Of a DNA stretch of 64,000 nucleotides, positions 42,289 through 49,626 are shown piece after piece. Source of the stretch: Gluconobacter morbifer G707 (lineage in GTDB: Bacteria; Pseudomonadota; Alphaproteobacteria; Acetobacterales; Acetobacteraceae); the NCBI RefSeq assembly GCF_000234355.1, contig NZ_AGQV01000001.1, positions 558,001 through 622,000 of the forward strand, given 5' to 3'. Position numbers and translations under genes: made by a program. Within the stretch, counting starts at the first letter, position 1; every line of letters begins with the position of its first letter. The notes under the pieces were generated by a model that was not told the DNA's origin, ran no database searches, and saw nothing but the letters and a program-made list of their open reading frames with translations.

Positions 42289-43619
42289 AGTCCTGCAATG
42301 TTCATGCCGTCAATCCGAAGGCTTGGAGCGTTAACGCTTCTCCGGAATGTAAGATCACTGGCAGGCACCATCCGGGCCAGCATGTCACGCAGATTTCCGG
42401 CGATCGTCAGTTCCGCCACGGGTTCGGCAATTTCCCCGTTCCGGATCATGAAGCCGGATGCGCCCCGGCTGTAATCGCCGGTCAGCATGTTGACCGATGA
42501 GCCCATGAGCTCCGTTACCAGTATTCCTTCCCTGATATCGGAACGCAGGGCTTCTGGTGAAAGGGTTCCGGCCGCGAGATGAAGATTTGTCACGCTTGGG
42601 CTGGGAGGGGAGGTGACGCCACGGCTGGCGCGGCCATTGGACGGCAGGTCAAGCTGCCGTCCGCTCCGGGAATCCAGAAGCAAGGTCTGGAGAATGCCAT
42701 CCTCCACCAGATCAAGCGGTCCGGCAAAGCATCCTTCCCCGTCGAATGGACGGGACGCAGGTCCTCTCGGGCGCCTTGGGTCATCGTGAACGCGCAGTCC
42801 GGCCCCTAGGACACGGGTCTTCATGGCGTCCTTGAGGAAAGAGGTTCCGCGCGCCACGGCTGCTCCGTTGATTCCCGCAACCAGGTGCCCCAGCAACGTG
42901 CTGGAGACCCTTGGATCGTAAATGACGCTGTAGGTTCCCGTTTTCGGGCGTCCGGGACTGAGGCGCGCCAGAACGCGCTCTGCAGCCTCCTGGCCTATAA
43001 CCTCTGGCGCGTCCAGATCGGACAGGTGGACCGCGCTGTGATAGGCGTAATCCCGCTGCATGGACGGCCCTTCACCCGCAAGAACGCTGGCGCTGATCGA
43101 ATGGGAGGTGCGGCTGTAGCAGCCCATGAAGCCGGCTGATGTTCCCAGAACCACCGTGGCGCGTCCCCGGCTTGCGGAAGCGCCGTTGGTGTTGGTGATG
43201 CCTGTATGGGACAGTGCGACCTCTTCCGCCAGTCGGGCGTGGGCCAGCAGCGCATCCATGTCCAGCTGGGCGGGATCATCCAGATCAAGGCCCGTGGCAT
43301 CGAAATGTCCGGTCAGGGCATTGGGGGCGAGCCCTGCAAAGCGGTCTTCCGGCACCACAAGCGCCATGGCGCAGGCCTGTTCGGCCAGCCGGTCGAATTC
43401 TCGCTCGTCAAGAACGCTCGTTGAAACGGCTGCTGCCCGTTTGCCCCGGAAGACCCGCAGGCCCAGCGTCACGTCCTCCGACCGTTCGATGTCTTCGGGG
43501 ACGCCCTTGCGGACAAGGGCGGCTTCGGCCTCGTTACGGATCAGGATGGCGTCCGCCTGATCCGCGCCGTGGCGTCTGGCCGCTGCCAGAAGGGCTTCAA
43601 CGTGCGTGGTGATTGTCAT
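42285..43619 (-). CDS. pmbA: TldD/PmbA family protein (PmbA-like)
   Basis: A 444-residue member of the PmbA/TldE subgroup. TldD-TldE form a metalloprotease that matures peptides and degrades unfolded ones; the E subunit lacks the zinc site. Present are the N-terminal VTLGLRVFRGKRAAAVSTS block, the TYSVIYDPRVSSTLLGHLVAGINGAAVARG region, and the C-terminal NLHLAAG...GILVTELMG and TGDYSRGASGFMIRNGEI motifs. No HExxxH zinc helix was seen, in keeping with PmbA. The tldD partner is not in the window. Overlapping starts link it to the M16 gene upstream and the Tim44-like gene downstream. Confidence 0.92.
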   Translation of the reverse strand: MTITTHVEALLAAARRHGADQADAILIRNEAEAALVRKGVPEDIERSEDVTLGLRVFRGKRAAAVSTSVLDEREFDRLAEQACAMALVVPEDRFAGLAPNALTGHFDATGLDLDDPAQLDMDALLAHARLAEEVALSHTGITNTNGASASRGRATVVLGTSAGFMGCYSRTSHSISASVLAGEGPSMQRDYAYHSAVHLSDLDAPEVIGQEAAERVLARLSPGRPKTGTYSVIYDPRVSSTLLGHLVAGINGAAVARGTSFLKDAMKTRVLGAGLRVHDDPRRPRGPASRPFDGEGCFAGPLDLVEDGILQTLLLDSRSGRQLDLPSNGRASRGVTSPPSPSVTNLHLAAGTLSPEALRSDIREGILVTELMGSSVNMLTGDYSRGASGFMIRNGEIAEPVAELTIAGNLRDMLARMVPASDLTFRRSVNAPSLRIDGMNIAGL

Positions 43620-44881
43620 GCTGCCAGCCTTGCTGTGATGTCCTCAATGGATGGCATGTTTCCAACCGGGCCGATGGCTGTAAAGGTCGGGGTGCCGGAG
43701 AAGATGGTCCGGGCGACGCGCAGGATGTCCTCTTCCGTCACGCTGTCGATACGGCCTACGGTCTCCGCCGTCGGGACAGGGCGTCCGTGAACCTGCATCT
43801 GCCGGGCCAGCTGTTCGCACCGGCTGCCCGTGCTTTCAAGCGACATCAGCAGGGAGGATTTGAGCTGCGCCCGCGCCCGCGCGAGTTCTTCCGTTCCAAG
43901 GCCATCCTGAAGGCGCTTGAGTTCATCGATCATGACAGGGATGAGTTCAGCCGTCTGTTCCTCGCCCGTTCCGGCATAGAGACCGAACAGCCCGCTGTCG
44001 CTGAAGGGGGAGGCAAAGGCGTAGACACTGTACACAAGTCCGCGCCGCTCCCGGATTTCCTGGAACAGCCGCGATGACATGCCGCCGCCCAGCAGCGTGG
44101 AGAGGATCATCACGGCGTAATGGTCGGGATGATGATAGTCCACGGAGGGGAAGCCCATGACCAGATGGGCCTGGTCCAGTTCCCGTGTGGTGCGCAGGTC
44201 GCCGCCTGCATAGGCTGCGCTGCGCGGCTGGGGCGTGCGGTGGGTTGGCAGATCCTGGAAATGCTCCTTTACCAGGTCCACGACCTGCTGGTGATGCAGG
44301 TTGCCGGCTGCCGCAACCGTGATGTTGTGGGTGGTGTAATGCTCGCGCATGTAGGTCATGAGCGTCTCGCGCGTCATGTCCGAGACGAGCTTCTCCGTTC
44401 CCAGTGTCGGACGTCCCATGGGCTGCTCTGGGAAGGCGCGTTCCTGAAACTGGTCGAAGATGATGTCATCGGGTGTGTCGTTGGCCTGTCCGATTTCCTG
44501 CAGGATCACGCCCCGTTCACGCTCGATTTCGGCGTCCAGGAAGGTGCTGTGCGTCAGGATGTCGCCAATGATATCCACGCCGAGCGCCAGGTCGTTCTTG
44601 AGGAGCTTGACGTAATAGGCCGTTGTTTCCCGCGCGGTATAGGCGTTGATGAAGCCGCCGACATTCTCGATCTCCTCGGCGATCCGGATGGCGGAGCGTC
44701 GTTCGGTTCCCTTGAAGGCCATGTGTTCGAGAAAGTGGGAAACGCCATTGTTCTCCACGGTTTCATCGCGGGTGCCGATGGAGACATAGGCACCGAAGGA
44801 TACGGTCTCGACGCGTTCCATCCGTTCAGTGACGATGGTCAGGCCGTTTTCGAGCGTGGTGACTTCAATCGTGTCGGGCAT
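43616..44881 (-). CDS. M16 family zinc peptidase (processing peptidase-like)
   Basis: A 421-residue pitrilysin-family peptidase of the size and pattern of the mitochondrial processing peptidase beta subunit. The inverted zinc motif HFLEH is at 49-53 (SHFLEHMAFKGTERR) and the third ligand Glu lies near 128 (EIERERGVILQE). The substrate-binding Gly-rich loop ILSTLLGGGMSSRLFQEIRERRGL is intact. Bacterial copies are soluble or periplasmic; I see no signal peptide. It lies downstream of the thrC terminator and heads a coupled trio with pmbA and the Tim44-like gene. Confidence 0.93.
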   Translation of the reverse strand: MPDTIEVTTLENGLTIVTERMERVETVSFGAYVSIGTRDETVENNGVSHFLEHMAFKGTERRSAIRIAEEIENVGGFINAYTARETTAYYVKLLKNDLALGVDIIGDILTHSTFLDAEIERERGVILQEIGQANDTPDDIIFDQFQERAFPEQPMGRPTLGTEKLVSDMTRETLMTYMREHYTTHNITVAAAGNLHHQQVVDLVKEHFQDLPTHRTPQPRSAAYAGGDLRTTRELDQAHLVMGFPSVDYHHPDHYAVMILSTLLGGGMSSRLFQEIRERRGLVYSVYAFASPFSDSGLFGLYAGTGEEQTAELIPVMIDELKRLQDGLGTEELARARAQLKSSLLMSLESTGSRCEQLARQMQVHGRPVPTAETVGRIDSVTEEDILRVARTIFSGTPTFTAIGPVGNMPSIEDITARLAA

Positions 44882-44899
44882 GAGGATCCGTAATGTCAG

Positions 44900-44932
44900 A
44901 AAAAGAACAGGCTCCCTGAGATGGGGAGCCTG
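44900..44932 (-). terminator. Intrinsic terminator of thrC
   Basis: On the minus strand CAGGCTCCC (from 44932) pairs with GGGAGCCTG (to 44908) around a 7-base loop, followed by TTCTTTTT. It sits between the stop of thrC and the start of the M16 peptidase gene on the same strand, separating the two units. Confidence 0.75.
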
Positions 44933-44950
44933 GGGAAAGCTGCAAGTTGG

Positions 44951-46351
44951 TCAGCCGTGACGGATATGGGCGCGAACGGCGTCCTGTATGGTGGCAAGCT
45001 GGCTGCTCATTGTATCGTAACGCTCCTGCCGTTCGAACAGATCGGCAAGATGGGGGGGGAGTTCGGGTTTGATCCCTGTTGCGGCGAAAACGGCATCCGG
45101 GAACTTGGCGGGGTGGGCGGTGGCCGCGGCGACCATTGGAATGCCCGGCTCCTTGAACTGCCGTCCGACCGCCAGTCCTATGGCCGTATGGGGGTCCGCG
45201 AGATACAGGCTCTCGTTATAGAAGAGCCGCATGGCCTCTGAAGTCTGTTCGTCCGTCAGCGTCATGCCCTGGAAGACGTCCCTCATGCGCATCCATGCGT
45301 CATGGGGTACGGCCATGCGTCCCGTTTCCCGGAATTCGCGCATGATGGCGGCGCAGCGGGTTGCATTGCGGTCGAGCAGTTCGAACAGCAGGCGCTCGAA
45401 ATTGGACGAAACCTGAATATCCATGGACGGAGACAGGCTTGGCTCCACGCGGCGGACGCTCATGTCATTATCGAGCAGGAACCGCGTCAGGATATCGTTG
45501 CGGTTGGAGCCGATGCAGAGATGTCGGATCGGTAGTCCCATTTCCCGTGCGGCCCAGGCGGCGAGGACATTGCCGAAATTTCCTGTCGGGACTGCGAAGG
45601 AGACTTCCCGGTCCGGCGCGCCCAGCGCAAGCGCGGCGCGGACATAATATGGAATCTGTGCAGCAATGCGCGCCCAGTTGATGGAATTGACCGCCGAGAG
45701 AGAGACTTCGTCACGGAAAGTATGATCCGCGAACATGGCCTTCATCAGATCCTGACAGGTGTCGAAATCCCCGTCGACGGCGATGTTCAAAATGTTGCTG
45801 TCCTGCACGGTCGTCATCTGGCGCCGCTGCACTTCCGATGTCCGGCCTTTGGGGTGCAGGATCACGACGGACAGACGTTCGCGGCCGCGGCAGGCCTCGA
45901 TGGCGGCGGAGCCGGTATCTCCGGAGGTTGCGCCAACGATGGTGACATGGCGGTTGCGCTGCGTCAGGACATGATCGAACAGACGGCCCAGCATCTGCAT
46001 CGCCATGTCCTTGAAGGCGAGCGTGGGGCCGTGGAACAGTTCCAGTGAGAACAGGTCCTGCTCAACCTCGCAGAGCGGCGCGATGGCGGCGTGATCGAAT
46101 CCTGCATAGGCGTCACGGCACATGGTCCGCAGGGTATCGCAATCAATGGCGCCTTCGGAAAACAGGGCAATGACTTCCGCTGCCAGATCCGGATAGGACA
46201 GGGCCCGCCAGTCACGGAACGTCTGAGCGCTGATCCGGGGCCAGCTTTCTGGCATGTAGAGCCCTCCGTCACCGGCAAGGCCGGCAAGGAGAATGTCAGA
46301 GAAATTCGGGGCGTCGGCGGTCAGGTCGCCGCGAGTGGAACGGTAGCGCAT
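44951..46351 (-). CDS. thrC: Threonine synthase
   Basis: ThrC converts O-phosphohomoserine to threonine with PLP. The 466-residue length and the N-terminal MRYRSTRGDL with GGLYMPESWP match the large class II threonine synthases. The PLP lysine is Lys114 in GPTLAFKDMAMQ; the VGATSGDTGSAA phosphate-binding loop follows near 145. No other threonine gene is next to it; the royal-jelly-like gene lies 23 bases upstream on the same strand. Confidence 0.95.
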   Translation of the reverse strand: MRYRSTRGDLTADAPNFSDILLAGLAGDGGLYMPESWPRISAQTFRDWRALSYPDLAAEVIALFSEGAIDCDTLRTMCRDAYAGFDHAAIAPLCEVEQDLFSLELFHGPTLAFKDMAMQMLGRLFDHVLTQRNRHVTIVGATSGDTGSAAIEACRGRERLSVVILHPKGRTSEVQRRQMTTVQDSNILNIAVDGDFDTCQDLMKAMFADHTFRDEVSLSAVNSINWARIAAQIPYYVRAALALGAPDREVSFAVPTGNFGNVLAAWAAREMGLPIRHLCIGSNRNDILTRFLLDNDMSVRRVEPSLSPSMDIQVSSNFERLLFELLDRNATRCAAIMREFRETGRMAVPHDAWMRMRDVFQGMTLTDEQTSEAMRLFYNESLYLADPHTAIGLAVGRQFKEPGIPMVAAATAHPAKFPDAVFAATGIKPELPPHLADLFERQERYDTMSSQLATIQDAVRAHIRHG

Positions 46352-46374
46352 GGAGCGGTTTATATCATGACCTT

Positions 46375-47352
46375 TTACGGCAAGGCGATGCGAAGAATAT
46401 GGGTTGTTCCGTTCTCGTCTGTCAGGACGGCGATCTGCCGGTTTGGGGCAACGGCAAGTGCACCGGCATCGATCATGCGGCGGTCCCGCATAAGACGTTG
46501 TGGAATCCGGTCAGCGCCGAATTTGAGCAGCGCCCCTTCTGTGATGTCTGACATGTAAAAGACATTGTCGGGGGAAAGCGTCAGGCCACCCAGACCGGGC
46601 GTGTCACGCCATTCGACGATTCCGTCCAGCTGCTCCACGGGCGTAAAGTTCGGGTCTGTCAGCAGGGCTGTGTCAATCCGGTACAGTGGACCGCAGGCGG
46701 GCTGGTAAAACAGCCACTGTCCCTTGTTGTCCAGAGCCAGAAAGCGGACATTTCCACCCGCCTGAGGACGGCCATCCGGTCCGTAGCTGATTTTTCCGTC
46801 CCGCAGGAGAGGGCGCCGTCCTGTCAGGGAGGCATCATATCCCAAGAAGCGTTTGGACTTCCCATCAGAGAGATTGGCCACGACGAGCGCAGGTTTGGCC
46901 TCGTCAACCAGATAGGCATGGCCTCGGCTGACCTGCAACGCCACAAGATGGCTTCCCGCGATCGTTGCGTCTTTCAGGGGCACGGTGCCCACAACATTTC
47001 CCTGAGCAGAAAAATGGACAAGGGATAACTGGTCGCTGTCTGTCAGGCCCCAGATGTCCGCGTCATCGCGTGTCAGGGCAACCAGTTTTCCGGGCGCATC
47101 CGAACCGAAAGGATGTGCCACGTTTTCCGAATCGATCTGGACAGGGTGTCCCTGTGGATCGAGCGCGAGAAAACGTCCGTCTCCCATTGCGAGCAGGACC
47201 GTGGAACCAACACTGGCAACGGGAGAATCCTGCACTACATGCGCGGGGCTGGAAACGTCCTGCCACGGATGGTCGGCGCGGGCCGGTGAGGATAGGGCGC
47301 AGACTGCCAAGGCAGTCGTTACGGCAATGGAAGACAGAAACCGGCTTTTCAT
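46375..47352 (-). CDS. Exported beta-propeller protein, major royal jelly/yellow family-like
   Basis: The 325-residue precursor has a clear signal peptide (about 5-25, ending SSPARA) and then a six-bladed beta-propeller-like sequence. VQVSRGHAYLVDEAKPALVVANLSDGKS, RFLALDNKGQWLFYQPACGPLYRIDTALL and GGLTLSPDNVFYMSD resemble the royal-jelly/yellow and SMP-30 pattern. Function in bacteria is unknown; a periplasmic sugar or lactone-related role is possible. It precedes thrC by 23 bases on the same strand. The family call rests on eye comparison. Confidence 0.78.
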   Translation of the reverse strand: MKSRFLSSIAVTTALAVCALSSPARADHPWQDVSSPAHVVQDSPVASVGSTVLLAMGDGRFLALDPQGHPVQIDSENVAHPFGSDAPGKLVALTRDDADIWGLTDSDQLSLVHFSAQGNVVGTVPLKDATIAGSHLVALQVSRGHAYLVDEAKPALVVANLSDGKSKRFLGYDASLTGRRPLLRDGKISYGPDGRPQAGGNVRFLALDNKGQWLFYQPACGPLYRIDTALLTDPNFTPVEQLDGIVEWRDTPGLGGLTLSPDNVFYMSDITEGALLKFGADRIPQRLMRDRRMIDAGALAVAPNRQIAVLTDENGTTHILRIALP

Positions 47353-47397
47353 GCTTCTGACATTGACCTGACAGCCTGCTTTGGCAACCCCTGAAGT

Positions 47398-47751
47398 TCA
47401 GAAGTGTTCCGGAGTCATTTTGTTCGACGGCCCTGCATCCCCGGGCAGAAGGGTTCTGGTGACGCGTCTGTCTTCAGCCGCCATTCGCTCTGCCGGGAAA
47501 GGCGCAGGGCGCGGATTTGCCAGCCAGGGCGACTGCTCCTGTTCCACAGGGAAAACCATGGCAGCGTACATGAGAAGGGCAGCCTCGACCGTCAGGCATT
47601 CGATGGACCAGCGGTTGTCGGGCATGAGGGCAACATAATGGCCAGACGCCGTGCGGCGGACTTCAATGGGGAAAGTACGGGTCGTCATGCCCTGACGGAC
47701 GGTGGCATAAACCAGTCCTGGCACGGATCCTGTCCGTTGTTCGAGATGCAT
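47398..47751 (-). CDS. Hypothetical protein
   Basis: From the ATG at 47751 (AGAGG nine bases upstream) this is a 117-residue soluble protein with a beta-rich N-terminal half (GLVYATVRQGMTTRTFPIEVRRTASGHYVALMPDNRW), a short hydrophobic helix (VEAALLMYAAMVFPV) and a Pro/Arg-rich end. An ATG at 47802 would add 17 residues without a ribosome site. I do not recognise it. It is divergent from the TPR gene; the intervening ~170 bases are AT-rich. Confidence 0.65.
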   Translation of the reverse strand: MHLEQRTGSVPGLVYATVRQGMTTRTFPIEVRRTASGHYVALMPDNRWSIECLTVEAALLMYAAMVFPVEQEQSPWLANPRPAPFPAERMAAEDRRVTRTLLPGDAGPSNKMTPEHF

Positions 47752-47849
47752 GATCTGAAACCTCTGGCTCGGTCTTGCTAGGGGCGCAACATATACATTC
47801 AATAATGAAGACTTTGTTAACGTTAAAGTTGTTTATGAGGAGGAAATCC

Positions 47850-47948
47850 TTGGAAAATCCCACATTATTTATGAAGTTTATGAACGCCGGAATTGGTCAG
47901 ACGTTCCCGACAAAACGGCAGGCTGATGAAACCGTCCGATCCCTCTGA
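47850..47948 (+). CDS. Possible 32-residue leader peptide
   Basis: AGGAGG at 47838-47843 precedes a TTG at 47850 that opens a 32-codon frame ending at the TGA 47946-47948, overlapping the start of the TPR gene in another frame by 23 bases. The TPR gene itself has a weak ribosome site, so translation of this short frame might be coupled to it. The encoded peptide (MENPTLFMKFMNAGIG...) has no recognisable domain. Low confidence as a real gene. Confidence 0.3.
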   Translation: MENPTLFMKFMNAGIGQTFPTKRQADETVRSL

Positions 47949-49626
47949 CCTGATACGTCAGGCTTTCGCATTTTTCGCGGCAGGAGCTTCCGATCGTGCC
48001 GAGGGGCTTTTCCGCGGGATTCTCAAGGATCATCCCGGGCAGCCGGATGCCATGCATGGCATGGCCTGTCTGGCCCGGGCCAGGGGACAGAACGCCACGG
48101 CTATCGCGCTGACTGGACGTGCCCTTCAGGACAGAACTCTTTCAGCGGACCGTTCGGGGCCGATGCATGTCACGCTGGGTCTGGCGCTCGTGGCCGAGAA
48201 GCATGTGGAAGCGGGGCGGGCTGCCCTGTCCGTTGCCGTCGCGCTTCAGCCTGACAGTCCTCAGGCGCTGGCGGCTCTGGGTGAAGTGCTCTGGCTGCTC
48301 GGGAGACGCGAAGAGGCCCGGCAGACGCTCGAAAAAGCCGTGGCCCTGTCTCCTGCGGATGTCAGTCTGCAAACCCGGCTCGGAGAGCTGTATCTGGAAG
48401 ACGGTCTGTCAGCTGCTGCGCTATCGCATTTCCGAGCGGTCGCAACCCGGCGGCCCCATGACGGGGCTGCCCTGGCCAATCTGGGGGCTGTGCTTTTTGA
48501 ACTGAATGAACTGACGGAAGCGCGTCTGATTCTGCAAAGAGCGTGCCGTTCAGGGGCCGTGACACCCGAGACGCTGAACAGTCTCGGGCTTGTGGACATG
48601 GCGATGGGTCATCTGGGAGCGGCACGGTCCGCGCTGGAGCAGGCATTGGCTCGGCGGCCGGATGATGGCCGTCTGGCCGGAAGTCTTGGAACGCTGTTGA
48701 TGGACATGGGCGAAGAAGACCGGGCCGAGCAGGTCTTTGCGGCCATCATGAGCCGCGAAAACGGTATTGAAGCTATCCGTGCGCGCTTCAATCGCGCGAC
48801 CGTCCTGCTGGGGCAGGGCCGGTTTGCCGAAGGCTGGAAGGATTTCGAGAGCCGGCGCGTCCTGCTCGGGCACAGGGACGTAGCTCCATTGTGGGATGGA
48901 TCGTGTGGGAGCGGTCCTGTCGCCGTAACGGCGGAACAGGGGCTGGGTGACATGCTCCAGTTCCTGCGCTTCCTGCCCGAAGCGGCGCGAAGGCGACCGT
49001 TGCGGCTGCGATTTGCCGCTGCCAGTCTGACGACCTTCATGCCGGAACTGACAAAGGACCGTCTGTTGCCTTCGAAAGGGCCTGTGGACGCGGAAATCAG
49101 TTTACTGAGTCTGCCTTTCGTGCTCGGCATGACGGAAGCGCCATCCACACTGCCTTATCTGACCGTGCCGGTTTGCCCGGAACCGGATCTGGTTGGTCTC
49201 GCCTGGGCTGGAAATCCGTCCTATCGCTTTGACCGCCGGCGTTCTCTCCGTCCGGAATGGCTCGCGCCCCTGCTTGAGACGAAGGGGGTGCGCTTTCTCT
49301 CACTTCAGAGAGAACATGCTCTGACCGGAATGGAAAAGGCCCCTCTCGATACCCTCGACGATCTGGCCCGCGCGGTTGCCCGCTGTTCGCTGGTGCTGAG
49401 CGTCGATACGCTGGCAGCGCACATGGCCGGTGCGATCGGGCGTCCTTTATGGCTCTTGAATCGCCCGGGCGGAGACTGGCGCTGGAAAGACGTGCCATGG
49501 TACGAAAATGTCCGGCAGTTCCGCCCGGAACGGGACGGACCACCGGAAAAGACATGGCCTGTCACCCTCGACAGGGTTGCTGCGGAACTCAGGCAGTGGG
49601 TGCAGTCGCGGGTTGAGGGGGCGTAA
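47926..49626 (+). CDS. TPR protein with glycosyltransferase-9-like C-terminal domain
   Basis: The 566-residue product has about seven tetratricopeptide repeats in residues 5-265 (for example the LGEVLWLLGRREEARQTLEKAV and LGAVLFELNELTEARLILQRA units) and then a domain like GT-B glycosyltransferases of family 9: GPVAVTAEQGLGDMLQFLRF, a VGLAWAGNPSYRFDRRRS segment and LVLSVDTLAAHMAGAIGRPLWLL. No membrane helix. TPR-transferase fusions act on proteins or surface sugars; the acceptor here is unknown. The ATG at 47926 is used; a GTG at 47893 is weaker. The last 38 bases overlap the end of glnD on the opposite strand. Confidence 0.85.
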   Translation: MKPSDPSDLIRQAFAFFAAGASDRAEGLFRGILKDHPGQPDAMHGMACLARARGQNATAIALTGRALQDRTLSADRSGPMHVTLGLALVAEKHVEAGRAALSVAVALQPDSPQALAALGEVLWLLGRREEARQTLEKAVALSPADVSLQTRLGELYLEDGLSAAALSHFRAVATRRPHDGAALANLGAVLFELNELTEARLILQRACRSGAVTPETLNSLGLVDMAMGHLGAARSALEQALARRPDDGRLAGSLGTLLMDMGEEDRAEQVFAAIMSRENGIEAIRARFNRATVLLGQGRFAEGWKDFESRRVLLGHRDVAPLWDGSCGSGPVAVTAEQGLGDMLQFLRFLPEAARRRPLRLRFAAASLTTFMPELTKDRLLPSKGPVDAEISLLSLPFVLGMTEAPSTLPYLTVPVCPEPDLVGLAWAGNPSYRFDRRRSLRPEWLAPLLETKGVRFLSLQREHALTGMEKAPLDTLDDLARAVARCSLVLSVDTLAAHMAGAIGRPLWLLNRPGGDWRWKDVPWYENVRQFRPERDGPPEKTWPVTLDRVAAELRQWVQSRVEGA

